This document shows positions 42,934-51,301 of a DNA stretch of 64,000 nt, piece by piece. How positions within the stretch are numbered: the stretch's first letter is position 1; every line of letters starts with the position of its first letter. Below the pieces are notes generated by a model that was not told where the DNA came from, ran no database searches, and saw nothing but the letters and a program-made list of their open reading frames with translations. This stretch comes from JAKAWQ01 sp035509315 (GTDB lineage Bacteria; Pseudomonadota; Alphaproteobacteria; Acetobacterales; Acetobacteraceae): assembly GCA_035509315.1 (NCBI GenBank), contig DATJLS010000003.1, positions 1 to 64,000 on the forward strand. The letters run 5' to 3'. The position numbers and the translations under genes are program-made.

Positions 42934-43920
42934 ATGACGTCCTTGCCGAAGAACCCGGAGGTGCTCGAAAGCCGCGATCACGCGATGCTTTCCGCGCCTT
43001 CGCACATGGTTGGCTTCCAATCCCCGATGCTTCATGCCCCGCATCCGGAAGATGGTGTGGAATGCTACGAAAATCTAGAGGTCAGCTTCGATCCGGAAAA
43101 CGAGACCATCTGGTGCTCCATGTCGCCGCTCGGACGGCCGAGCTTCACGCTTCCCGTCATGCGCGACATCACAAGGATGCAGCATGCGGTGAGACGCATC
43201 TTCGAGGCACGGCGCGCCGCGGGACATCCGCCCTATCGTTATTTCGTTTGGGGATCGAACACGCCCGGCATCTACAATCTCGGCGGCGATCTTGCCTTCT
43301 TCATCGACCGGATCCGCAAGGGCGACCGGGCCGCGATGACGCGCTACGCCCATTACGCGATCGAGGCTGTCTACCGGAACTCAGCGTCGTTCCATGTCCC
43401 GCTCGTGACGATCGCGCTGGTGCAGGGCGACGCGCTCGGCGGCGGGTTCGAGTGCGCGCTCTCGCTCAATCTGCTCATCGCTGAGAAGAGCGCGAAGATG
43501 GGCCTGCCGGAAATCCTGTTCAATCTCTTTCCAGGCATGGGGGCATACAGTTTCCTCTCACGCCGTCTCGACGTGCTGCGCACCGAGAAGCTGATCACGA
43601 GCGGGCGTATTTATTCAGCAGCCGAGCTGTACGAGATGGGCATCGTCGATGTGCTGGCCGATGATGGCCAGGGTGAGTCCGTGGCGCGGGATTATATCGA
43701 CAGCCATCGGCGGAAATGGAACGCGCATTACGCGATGTTCCAGGCCCGTCAGCGCGTGCGGTCGGTGACGCTCGAGGAGCTGCGCGATGTCGTCGATATC
43801 TGGGTCGATGCGGCGCTCAGGCTGCAGGAGCCGGACCTAAGGAAGATGGAGCGGCTGGTGACCTCGCAGGACCGGCGGATGGCCGCGCTCCGCGGCGGCG
43901 CCGAGGCGCACACCGGCTGA
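42934..43920 (+). CDS. rpfF: RpfF-like enoyl-CoA hydratase/thioesterase (DSF-type signal synthase)
   Basis: The protein has 328 residues. The crotonase core carries the RpfF signature: TPGIYNLGGDLAFFIDRIR near 110, VQGDALGGGFECALS near 165-179 and KMGLPEILFNLFPGMGAYSF near 190-210. The two glutamates equivalent to the RpfF catalytic pair (GGGFE and GLPE) are present. YSAAELYEMGIVDVL and the C-terminal DIWVDAALRL-(x)-LRKMERLV also match. RpfF makes cis-2-unsaturated fatty-acid diffusible signals. Start 42934 has GAGGAG upstream. No RpfC or RpfG gene is in the window. Confidence 0.87.
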   Translation: MTSLPKNPEVLESRDHAMLSAPSHMVGFQSPMLHAPHPEDGVECYENLEVSFDPENETIWCSMSPLGRPSFTLPVMRDITRMQHAVRRIFEARRAAGHPPYRYFVWGSNTPGIYNLGGDLAFFIDRIRKGDRAAMTRYAHYAIEAVYRNSASFHVPLVTIALVQGDALGGGFECALSLNLLIAEKSAKMGLPEILFNLFPGMGAYSFLSRRLDVLRTEKLITSGRIYSAAELYEMGIVDVLADDGQGESVARDYIDSHRRKWNAHYAMFQARQRVRSVTLEELRDVVDIWVDAALRLQEPDLRKMERLVTSQDRRMAALRGGAEAHTG

Positions 43921-43947
43921 GCCGGGCGTTCCTCTTTCTGCGGATCA

Positions 43948-44017
43948 TCCATGGTTTCGCCGGTCCATGGTTTCGCCGGAGCGTGTCACGCAAAGCGTGT
44001 CGCCTGTCACGCTCCGG
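43948..44017. repeat. Tandem 16-bp repeat and hairpin between convergent rpfF and acs
   Basis: The unit tccatggtttcgccgg occurs twice in direct tandem (43948-43963, 43964-43979). It is followed by a stem with arms ccggagcgtg (43976-43985) and cacgctccgg (44008-44017), whose loop contains a smaller cacgc/gcgtg hairpin. Position between convergent stops suggests a terminator-like barrier, but there is no T-tract. Confidence 0.55.
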
Positions 44018-44050
44018 CCGGTCGTCGCGCGTCGTTTCGTCGCGCGGCGT

Positions 44051-45985
44051 TCAGGCGGCGCGGCTGCTGATCAGGTCGCTCACCACCGCCGGATCGGCGA
44101 GCGTCGAGGTATCACCGAGATTGCCGGTCTCGTTGGCGGCGATCTTGCGCAGGATGCGACGCATGATCTTGCCGGAACGTGTCTTCGGCAAGGCCGGCGC
44201 CCATTGGATCACGTCGGGCGCCGCGATCGCGCTGATCTCGGTGCGCACCCAGACCACCAGCTCCTTGCGCAGCGTGTCGGTCGGCTCGACCCCGATCTTC
44301 AGCGTCACATAGGCGTAGATTCCCTGCCCCTTGATATCGTGCGGGAAGCCGACGACGGCCGCCTCCGCCACCTGCGGATGCGCGACGAGCGCGCTTTCGA
44401 TCTCGGCCGTGCCAAGCCGGTGCCCGGCGACATTGATCACGTCATCGACCCGGCCGGTGATCCACCAGTAACCGTCTTCATCGCGCCGCGCGCCATCGCC
44501 GGTGAAATAGAGACCCTTGAAGGTGCTGAAATAGGTCTGCACGAAACGCTGGTGATCGCCGAACACCGTCCGCATCTGGCCGGGCCAGGAATCGGCAATG
44601 CAGAGATTGCCTTCTGCCGGCCCTTCGAGCGGGTGCCCCTCCCCATCCACCAGAACCGGCTTCACACCCGGCAGCGGCAGGGTGGCCGAGCCTGGCTTTT
44701 GCGCGATCGCGCCCGGCAACGGTGAGATCAGGATGCCGCCGGTTTCCGTCTGCCACCATGTATCGACGATCGGGCAACGCTTGTCGCCGACAACGCGATA
44801 GTACCAAAGCCAGGCCTCGGGATTGATCGGCTCGCCCACCGTGCCGAGAATCCGCAAGGACGCACGCGAGGTTTTCTTGACCGGCCCCTCACCCTCGCGC
44901 ATCAGCGCGCGAATCGCGGTGGGCGCGGTGTAGAAGATGTTGACCTTATGCTTGTCCACCACCTGCCAGAAGCGCGAGGCATCGGGATAGTTCGGAATGC
45001 CCTCGAACATCAGCGTGGTGGCGCCGTTGGCGAGCGGGCCATAAACGATATAGGTGTGCCCCGTCACCCAGCCGACATCGGCCGTGCACCAATAGATCTC
45101 ACCCGGATGATAGTCGAACACATATTGGTGAGTGAAGCTCGCCCAGACCATGTAGCCGCCGGTCGTGTGCAGCACGCCCTTGGGCATCCCGGTCGATCCG
45201 GATGTGTAGAGAATAAAGAGCGGGTCTTCCGCTCCCATCTCTTCGGCCGGGCAATCGGGTGAAGCGGCGGCGACAAGCGCCTCATAGGCATGATCGCGCC
45301 CCTTCTTCATCGGCACCGCCGCACCGGTGACGGAAACCATGATCACGTTCTCGACCGAGGGGCAGGATTCCAACGCCTCGTCGGTATTCACTTTAAGCGG
45401 CACACGCCGTCCGCCGCGTCTTCCCTCATCGGCCGTAATGACGAGATTCGAGCCGCAATCCTGAATCCGCTTGGCAAGGCTGTCGGGAGAGAAGCCGCCG
45501 AACACCACGGAATGAACGGCGCCGATGCGTGCCGAGGCGAGGATCGCCACCGCCGCCTCGATCACCATCGGCATATAGATCGTGATGCGGTCTCCCTTTT
45601 TCACGCCGAGCGACTTCATCGCATTGGCCAGACGGCAGACCGCCTCGTGCAGGCCGCGATAGGTGATCGATTTCTGCTGGGTCGGATCGTCACCTTCCCA
45701 GAGGATCGCAATCTGGTCTCCGCGCATCGCGAGATGCCGATCAAGGCAGTTCGCCGCGGCATTGAGCCTGCCGTCCTCGAACCACTTGATCGAGACATCG
45801 CCCGTGAAGCTCGCGTTCTTGATCCGCGTCGGGAAGCGCATCCAGCTGATGCGCTTCGCCTCCTCGGCCCAGAACGCGTCCGGGTCGGAGGCCGCGCGCG
45901 CTGCCATTTCCTGGTAGCGCTTTGCATCGATCAGGGCTTTCGCCGCGATCTCGGGCTTGACGGGGATCACCTGCTCTTCAGACAT
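44051..45985 (-). CDS. acs: Acetate-CoA ligase (AMP-forming acetyl-CoA synthetase)
   Basis: The protein has 644 residues, full length. It has the P-loop motif ILYTSGSTGMPKGVLHTTGGY near 265, the WWQTETGG motif near 415, YFTGDGARRDEDGYWWITGRVDDVINVAGHRLGT (two segments) near 500, and the acetylation-site lysine in PKTRSGKIMRRILRKIA near 610. It activates acetate to acetyl-CoA. Start 45985 was chosen at MSEEQVIP, since a longer in-frame start adds an unrelated leader. It converges with rpfF. Confidence 0.96.
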   Translation of the reverse strand: MSEEQVIPVKPEIAAKALIDAKRYQEMAARAASDPDAFWAEEAKRISWMRFPTRIKNASFTGDVSIKWFEDGRLNAAANCLDRHLAMRGDQIAILWEGDDPTQQKSITYRGLHEAVCRLANAMKSLGVKKGDRITIYMPMVIEAAVAILASARIGAVHSVVFGGFSPDSLAKRIQDCGSNLVITADEGRRGGRRVPLKVNTDEALESCPSVENVIMVSVTGAAVPMKKGRDHAYEALVAAASPDCPAEEMGAEDPLFILYTSGSTGMPKGVLHTTGGYMVWASFTHQYVFDYHPGEIYWCTADVGWVTGHTYIVYGPLANGATTLMFEGIPNYPDASRFWQVVDKHKVNIFYTAPTAIRALMREGEGPVKKTSRASLRILGTVGEPINPEAWLWYYRVVGDKRCPIVDTWWQTETGGILISPLPGAIAQKPGSATLPLPGVKPVLVDGEGHPLEGPAEGNLCIADSWPGQMRTVFGDHQRFVQTYFSTFKGLYFTGDGARRDEDGYWWITGRVDDVINVAGHRLGTAEIESALVAHPQVAEAAVVGFPHDIKGQGIYAYVTLKIGVEPTDTLRKELVVWVRTEISAIAAPDVIQWAPALPKTRSGKIMRRILRKIAANETGNLGDTSTLADPAVVSDLISSRAA

Positions 45986-46136
45986 GGACGCCCACCATCG
46001 TTTCAGGATTTTCCCTTTGCTTAGCGGAGCGGCGCGGTTTTCGGCAAGGGCCAAGCCCGGGGAGCGGTCATGGCCGAATATCGCGGCTTTCTATTGCATC
46101 GCAGCATCCGCCGGCATGCCGTCTTGCGGCCGCCGC

Positions 46137-46595
46137 CTATCCGTGGAAACCGCCCAACTCGCAGATCCGGTGCCAATGCTCCTCGCTCACCGGCATCACC
46201 GAGAGCCGCGCCTGACGCACCAGCAGAAAATCGGCGAAGGCCGGATCTTCCTTGATCGCGGCGAGCGTCACCGGCCGCTTCATCGGTCCCACCGCCTTCA
46301 CATCGACCGCGACCCACTCTCCTCCCTTGGCTCCTCCCTTGGCTCCCTTCCGGGCTTCTTCTTTCGCGGTCGGGTCGGGATAGGCTTCGCGCACCACCTC
46401 GACCACACCGACGATCTCCTTGCCCACGTTGGAATGATAGAAGAAAGCGCGGTCGCCGCGCCGCATCGCCATGAGATTGCGTTTGGCCGCATGGTTGCGC
46501 ACGCCGGTCCAAGGCTCGGTGCCATGGGCCACCTGCTCCCGCCAGCCGAAGGCGTCAGGCTCGGACTTCACCAGCCAGTAGCGCATTCTCGGCAT
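46137..46595 (-). CDS. EVE-domain protein
   Basis: The protein has 152 residues. RYWLVKSEPDAFGWREQV at the N-terminus, WTGVRNHAAKRNLMAMRRGDRAFFYHSN near 28-55, and GVVEVVREAYPDPTA near 62 are the EVE fold signature. EVE proteins are PUA/YTH relatives that bind modified nucleic-acid bases. The insertion EEARKGAKGGAKGGEW near 78-93 carries an internal small repeat. The gene starts next to a repeat-A copy. A role in modified-base reading is inferred from the family. Confidence 0.85.
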   Translation of the reverse strand: MPRMRYWLVKSEPDAFGWREQVAHGTEPWTGVRNHAAKRNLMAMRRGDRAFFYHSNVGKEIVGVVEVVREAYPDPTAKEEARKGAKGGAKGGEWVAVDVKAVGPMKRPVTLAAIKEDPAFADFLLVRQARLSVMPVSEEHWHRICELGGFHG

Positions 46596-46598
46596 CCT

Positions 46599-46701
46599 AG
46601 AGCGTGATGAGCGAAGGTGGAATCATCGAAGGCGTCAATCGCGCGGGAAAACAAATGGCGGGAGCGGGGTCCGTGAGCACGAGCGAACGGGTCCCGCGCT
46701 C
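46599..46701 (+). repeat. Dispersed repeat family A, copy 4
   Basis: It begins agagcgtgatgagcgaagg, contains gcgcgggaaaacaaatggc and ends gagcgaacgggtcccgcgctc (separate blocks). It lies between the EVE gene start and the ccm operon and may therefore overlap the upstream regions of both divergent units. The 46702-46808 remainder shows no clear promoter. Confidence 0.7.
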
Positions 46702-46808
46702 GTCGGGCGCGCCATGATCCTTGGTTATGATCCATAGAGAGTGACATCATCGTAGAGAGCCCCGGGCACGGCTTCAAATTGCGGAGGCCTTGGCCTAAGT
46801 TCCCCTCC

Positions 46809-47639
46809 GTGGAACCCGCCGCCGCGCCGCCCGCGACCGCTCCTTCGGTGAGGGGCGGGCGCAGGGTTCATCTTTTCGCCAATCCCGGACGCTTCCTGCG
46901 CTTTTCGGGCCGTCTCCTGCCGTGGCTGGCGTCGGGCGGGATCGTCCTCTCGGCGGTCGGGCTCTTCTGGGGTGCCTTCATCGCTCCGCCGGATTGGCAG
47001 CAGGGCGAGGCGGCGCGGATCATGTATGTCCATGTGCCCTCGGCCTGGGTGGCCCTGTCGGGCTATTGCGCGCTCGCCGCCGCTTCGGCCGCGTCTCTCG
47101 TCTGGCGCCATCCGCTCGCCGATCTCGCCGCCGCCGAGATCGGTCCCGTGGGTGCCGCCGCCGCCGGGCTCTGCCTCGTCAGCGGCAGCCTCTGGGGCAA
47201 GCCGATGTGGGGCGCCTGGTGGGTATGGGATGCGCGGCTGACCTCGATGCTCGTGCTCTTCTTCCTCTATCTCGGCCACATCGCCCTGGTCCGTGCCTTC
47301 GATGAACCGACGCGCGGCCACCGCGCCGGCGCGATTCTGGCGTTGATCGGCGCCGTCGATCTGCCGATCATCCATTTCAGCGTCGTCTGGTGGAACACCC
47401 TGCACCAGGGCAACAGCCTCGGCCTTTTCTCAGCCCCCACCATCTATATCTCGATGCTCTGGCCGCTGCTCATCACCGCGCTCGGCTACAGCCTGGGCTT
47501 CGTCGCGATCGTGATCGCCCGGCTCCGCGCGGCCATTCTCGAGCGGCGGCTCGCCTCCCTGCTCAGCGTTCGCGCGGCCGATGGCGGAAAGACCATGCAA
47601 GGCGGCGCCGTCCCCATCGCGGGAATGGGCGCGGGATGA
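46809..47639 (+). CDS. ccmC: Heme ABC exporter / cytochrome c maturation membrane protein CcmC
   Basis: The protein has 276 residues if the GTG at 46809 is used; TTG 46779 or GTG 46848 are possible, and none has a good ribosome site. There are six membrane segments. The tryptophan-rich heme-handling motif is WGAWWVWDARLTSMLVLF near 145-162, and the flanking histidines are in MYVHVPSAW and PIIHFSVVWWNTLHQ. CcmC binds periplasmic heme and loads it onto CcmE. It heads the ccmCDEFGHI operon; its stop overlaps ccmD by 4 bp. ccmA and ccmB are not in the window. Confidence 0.93.
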   Translation: MEPAAAPPATAPSVRGGRRVHLFANPGRFLRFSGRLLPWLASGGIVLSAVGLFWGAFIAPPDWQQGEAARIMYVHVPSAWVALSGYCALAAASAASLVWRHPLADLAAAEIGPVGAAAAGLCLVSGSLWGKPMWGAWWVWDARLTSMLVLFFLYLGHIALVRAFDEPTRGHRAGAILALIGAVDLPIIHFSVVWWNTLHQGNSLGLFSAPTIYISMLWPLLITALGYSLGFVAIVIARLRAAILERRLASLLSVRAADGGKTMQGGAVPIAGMGAG

Positions 47640-47791
47640 ATGTCCTGCCCTTCATCGTCCTCGCCTATGCCGCCGGGGTGCTGGTGCCGGCCGCTTTCGC
47701 ACTTGCTGCCTGGGCGCGGCTGCGGCGGGCGGAGCGGAGGCTCGCCGCAATCGATCCCCGCGCCCAGAGAGGGCAAGGAAGGCGCAAATGA
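47636..47791 (+). CDS. ccmD: Heme exporter accessory protein CcmD
   Basis: The protein has 51 residues. A single N-terminal membrane helix (FIVLAYAAGVLVPAAFALAAW) is followed by the basic cytoplasmic tail RLRRAERRL, the usual CcmD form. It stabilises CcmC with CcmE in the heme-release complex. It overlaps ccmC by 4 bp at the start and ccmE by 4 bp at the end. It is called mainly from position, size and topology. Confidence 0.82.
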   Translation: MNVLPFIVLAYAAGVLVPAAFALAAWARLRRAERRLAAIDPRAQRGQGRRK

Positions 47792-48300
47792 CCCGCAAGC
47801 GGCGGCGCCTTCTGGTGCTTGTCGCCTGCCTCGCCGGCCTCGGCACGGCGACCGGGCTCGCCCTCGCCGCCTTCAGCGGCAGCATCGTCTTCTTCGTCAC
47901 CCCCTCCGACCTTGCCGCGAAGCCGGGGGAGATCGGGCGGATGGTCCGCCTCGGCGGTCTCGTCCAGCAGGGCAGCGTCGCGCATATGGTGATCGGCGGC
48001 CGCCCGCTCGTCCGCTTCCGAATCACCGACGGGCATGACGCGATCCCGGTCACCTTCACCGGCATCCTGCCGGGCCTTTTCCGGGAGGGGCAGGGCGTCG
48101 TCGTCACCGGCCGTCTCGCGCCCGACGGGGTTTTCCGCGCTGACCAGGTGCTCGCCAAGCATGATGCGGACTATATGCCGCCCGCAATCGTCCAGGCGCT
48201 GAAGAAGCGCGGCCTCTGGAATCCCGCTGCCGGTCCGCCGCCGCCGGCAGCCACGTGGGACACGATGAGGCTGCCGGCGTCGAACCAGCGCGGGAGTTGA
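47788..48300 (+). CDS. ccmE: Cytochrome c-type biogenesis heme chaperone CcmE
   Basis: The protein has 170 residues. An N-terminal membrane anchor (RRRLLVLVACLAGLGTATGLALAAF) is followed by an OB-fold periplasmic domain. RLGGLVQQGSV near 52 and the heme-binding histidine in VLAKHDADYMPPAIVQAL near 125 are characteristic (H-x-x-x-Y, with the usual KHDExYMP present as KHDADYMPP). It carries heme covalently from CcmC to CcmF/H. Confidence 0.94.
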   Translation: MTRKRRRLLVLVACLAGLGTATGLALAAFSGSIVFFVTPSDLAAKPGEIGRMVRLGGLVQQGSVAHMVIGGRPLVRFRITDGHDAIPVTFTGILPGLFREGQGVVVTGRLAPDGVFRADQVLAKHDADYMPPAIVQALKKRGLWNPAAGPPPPAATWDTMRLPASNQRGS

Positions 48301-48306
48301 CGGAGA

Positions 48307-50283
48307 ATGGTGCCGGAGCTTGGCAATTTCGCCCTTGCGCTCGCCTGCTGCCTTGCCCTGACTCAAGCCGTGCTCTCGCTGCTCGGCGCTGAGGGGCGGG
48401 ATGCGCGGCTGATGTCGGCTTCGCCCGGTCTGGCCTTCGGCCAGCTCATCGCTGTCGGCACCGCTTTCCTCGCCCTTGTCTGGAGCAACGTCGTCTCGGA
48501 CTTCTCGGTGCGCAATGTCGCCGAGAACAGCCAGAGCCAGGCGCCGCTCTTCTACCGGATCACCGGCACCTGGGGGAATCACGACGGTTCCATCCTGCTC
48601 TGGTGCCTGGTGCTCGCGCTTTGTGGCGCCGCCATCGCCGCTTTCGGCGGCAATCTTCCCTCCGCCCTGCGTGCGCGGGTGATCGGCGTGCTCGGCGCGG
48701 TCGCCGCCGGGTTCCTCCTCTTCGCGCTCACCGCCTCGAACGCCTTCACTCGCATCTGGCCGCCGCCAATGCAGGGCCAGGGCATGAACGCGCTGCTGCA
48801 GGACCCTGCGCTCGCGATCCACCCGCCGATCCTCTATCTCGGCTATGTGGGCTTCGCGGTGCCCTTCGCCTTCGCCGTCGCCGCCCTCATCGAAGGCCGT
48901 GTGGATGCCGCCTGGGGTCGCTGGGTCCGGCCTTGGGCGCTCGCTTCCTGGTGCTTCCTCACCTGCGGGATCGCTCTCGGCTCCTGGTGGGCGTACTACG
49001 ATCTCGGCTGGGGCGGGTTCTGGTTCTGGGATCCGGTCGAGAACTCCTCCCTCCTGCCGTGGCTCACCGGCACCGCGCTTCTCCATTCGGCGATTGTCGT
49101 CGAGAAGCGGGAGGCGCTCAAAACCTGGACCATCCTGCTCGCGATCGCGACCTTCGCGCTCAGCCTTTGCGGCACCTTCCTCACCCGCTCGGGCATCCTC
49201 AACTCAGTCCACGCCTTCGCCAACGATCCCACGCGCGGCCTTTTCATTCTCGCCCTGCTCGGCCTCGTCGTCGTGCCGAGCCTCCTTCTCTTCGCCCTCC
49301 GCGCGCCGGTTCTCAGCCCCTCCGGCATTTTCGCCATCCTCTCGCGCGAGGGCGGGCTCGTGCTCAACAACATTCTTCTCTGCTCGATCGCCGCGGTGGT
49401 GCTGACCGGAACGCTCTATCCGCCCTTCGCCAACCTGATCGGAGGCGTCCAGCTCTCGGTTGGCGCGCCCTTCTTCGATTCCACCGTGCTGCCCCTCGCC
49501 GCGCCCCTGATCCTGGCAATGCCGCTTGGCCCGATGCTTTCCTGGAAGCGCGCCACGCTCGGCCCGGCGCTTCTCCGCCTCTGGTGGGCCGCGCTTGCGG
49601 CTTGCGTGGTGGGCGTTATCGCCGCCCTCGGCTGGCACGGGCTGGCGGCACTCGGCTTCGCCGGCAGCGCCTGGCTGATCCTCGGCGCCGCCGCCGATCT
49701 CGGCGGGCGGATTCGCCTCTTCCGCGTCCCGCTGGCGGAGAGTCTCTCACGCTTGGCCGGCCTGCCCACCGCCGCTCTCGGCGCGGCGATCGCCCATGCC
49801 GGGCTTGGCGTGACGATCGCAGGCATCGCCGGGATGACGCTCGCGAGCCAGAGCGTCACGTTCCTGCGTCCGGGCCAAGGCCTCGACTTCGCCGGCGATC
49901 ACTGGACCCTGCAATCCCTCACGAACAAATCCGGTCCGGACTACGTGGCGCGCACCGCGACCCTCGTCGTCAGCCGCGACGGCAGGACCATCGCTGTCCT
50001 GCATCCTTCGGAGCGCGCCTTCCCGGTGCAGCAGACGGATGTCACCGACACCGCCATCCGCACCGATTTTCTTGTCGATCTCTATACCGCCCTCGGCAGC
50101 GTGCATGATGGCGGGGCAGAGGTGCGGCTGCGCTATGATCCGCTCGCCCCCTGGATCTGGCTCGGCGCGCTGGTGATGGCGGCGGGCGGCGGCCTCTCGC
50201 TCGCCGACCGCAGGCTACGGGTCGGCGCGCCGTGGCGGCGAGAGTCGAAGCGCGGGTCGCGGGCCGCACAGGTTTCCGCCTGA
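48307..50283 (+). CDS. ccmF: Heme lyase CcmF
   Basis: The protein has 658 residues with about 15 membrane segments. The tryptophan-rich motif is GWGGFWFWDPVENSSLLPWL near 235-255. Conserved histidines are in ENSQSQAPLFYRITGTWGNHDGS near 75-95, IHPPILYLGYVG near 173, and LLHSAIVVEKR near 258. CcmF with CcmH attaches heme to apocytochrome c. It starts 6 bp after ccmE; its stop overlaps ccmG by one base (TGATG). Confidence 0.95.
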   Translation: MVPELGNFALALACCLALTQAVLSLLGAEGRDARLMSASPGLAFGQLIAVGTAFLALVWSNVVSDFSVRNVAENSQSQAPLFYRITGTWGNHDGSILLWCLVLALCGAAIAAFGGNLPSALRARVIGVLGAVAAGFLLFALTASNAFTRIWPPPMQGQGMNALLQDPALAIHPPILYLGYVGFAVPFAFAVAALIEGRVDAAWGRWVRPWALASWCFLTCGIALGSWWAYYDLGWGGFWFWDPVENSSLLPWLTGTALLHSAIVVEKREALKTWTILLAIATFALSLCGTFLTRSGILNSVHAFANDPTRGLFILALLGLVVVPSLLLFALRAPVLSPSGIFAILSREGGLVLNNILLCSIAAVVLTGTLYPPFANLIGGVQLSVGAPFFDSTVLPLAAPLILAMPLGPMLSWKRATLGPALLRLWWAALAACVVGVIAALGWHGLAALGFAGSAWLILGAAADLGGRIRLFRVPLAESLSRLAGLPTAALGAAIAHAGLGVTIAGIAGMTLASQSVTFLRPGQGLDFAGDHWTLQSLTNKSGPDYVARTATLVVSRDGRTIAVLHPSERAFPVQQTDVTDTAIRTDFLVDLYTALGSVHDGGAEVRLRYDPLAPWIWLGALVMAAGGGLSLADRRLRVGAPWRRESKRGSRAAQVSA

Positions 50284-50849
50284 TGGCGCTCAGCCTCGCC
50301 ACGCGCCGGCGCCTGATGCTTGTGGCCCCGCTCGGACTTGCCGCGATCGGCGGCTTCGGGTTCCTCCGATTGCTCGACCGCATGCAGACCGGCCGCTATG
50401 ACCCGCATGCGGTCCCCAATTTCCTGGTCGGCCATCCGGTCCCGTCCTTCACCACAACCCCCGCACTTCCGGGGAGAGGTTTTTCGTCCGCCGATCTGCG
50501 AAACCTTCCGCAACCCGTGCTGGTCAATTTCTTCGCCTCATGGTGCGTGCCCTGCCAGGCAGAGCATCCCCTGCTCATGCAGCTCCAATCCCAGAGCGTT
50601 GCGATCTGGGGCATTGCCTACGAGGATTCGGAGGCCGCGATGGCCGGCCTTCTCGCCGCGCATGGCGACCCCTATGTCCGCCTCGGTGCCGACAAGACCG
50701 GCGCTGCCGCGATCGCCTGGGGCATCAGCGGCGTGCCGGAGAGCTTTCTGGTGGATCGCGGCGGGGTGATCCGCTGGCATATTGGCGGACCACTCTCGGC
50801 CGAGACCATCGCCGGCACGCTCGATCCGCTGCTCAGGACCTACGCCTGA
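50283..50849 (+). CDS. ccmG: Thiol:disulfide interchange protein CcmG (DsbE)
   Basis: The protein has 188 residues. An N-terminal anchor (LMLVAPLGLAAIGGFGFL) is followed by a thioredoxin-like domain with the active site FFASWCVPCQAEHPLL near 88-98 and the cis-proline region ISGVPESFLVDRGG near 150. It reduces apocytochrome c cysteines before heme attachment. It overlaps ccmF and ccmH by one base at each end. Confidence 0.94.
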   Translation: MALSLATRRRLMLVAPLGLAAIGGFGFLRLLDRMQTGRYDPHAVPNFLVGHPVPSFTTTPALPGRGFSSADLRNLPQPVLVNFFASWCVPCQAEHPLLMQLQSQSVAIWGIAYEDSEAAMAGLLAAHGDPYVRLGADKTGAAAIAWGISGVPESFLVDRGGVIRWHIGGPLSAETIAGTLDPLLRTYA

Positions 50850-51283
50850 TGCGCCGGCTTGCGATCTTCCTGCTCTTTCTCGCCGTCACGCTTCCCGCGC
50901 TTGCGGCCGCACCCGCCCTCACCCAGGCTCAGGAAGCGCGCGCGGAGAGGATTGGAAGCCAGCTTCGCTGTGTCGTCTGCCAGAATGAAAGTGTCGAGGA
51001 ATCGAATGCCTCGCTCGCGGCCGATATCCGCCGCATCATCCGCGAGCAGGTCGCGGCCGGGCGCACGAACCACGAGATCATGCAGTGGATGACGGCGCGT
51101 TACGGTGATTTCATCCGCCTCGATCCGCCCTTCAACCAGCTCACTCTCCTGCTCTGGTCGATCCCCGTGCTGGCGCCCGCGGCGGGCCTTGCCACGGCGC
51201 TGCTCGCCGCGCGCCGCCGCCGCAGCGAGCCTTCCGCCCTGACCGAGGCCGAAAGGGTCCGGCTCGCCGAGCTGCTCAAGTAG
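50849..51283 (+). CDS. ccmH: Cytochrome c-type biogenesis protein CcmH
   Basis: The protein has 144 residues. A signal peptide (LAIFLLFLAVTLPALAAAPA) is followed by the redox motif SQLRCVVCQNESVEESNA near 37-53 (LRCxxCQ) and one C-terminal membrane helix (LLLWSIPVLAPAAGLATALL). It is the short CcmH/CycL type, which acts with CcmG and CcmF in keeping the apocytochrome reduced. It sits in the overlapping ccm chain. Confidence 0.95.
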   Translation: MRRLAIFLLFLAVTLPALAAAPALTQAQEARAERIGSQLRCVVCQNESVEESNASLAADIRRIIREQVAAGRTNHEIMQWMTARYGDFIRLDPPFNQLTLLLWSIPVLAPAAGLATALLAARRRRSEPSALTEAERVRLAELLK

Positions 51284-51301
51284 GTCCGGGACGCTTTGCT
51301 C

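Noticed and set aside
47665..49086. 473-codon minus-strand frame opposite ccmD-ccmF
   Set aside because: It crosses several conserved, overlapping ccm genes on the other strand and has no domain signature.
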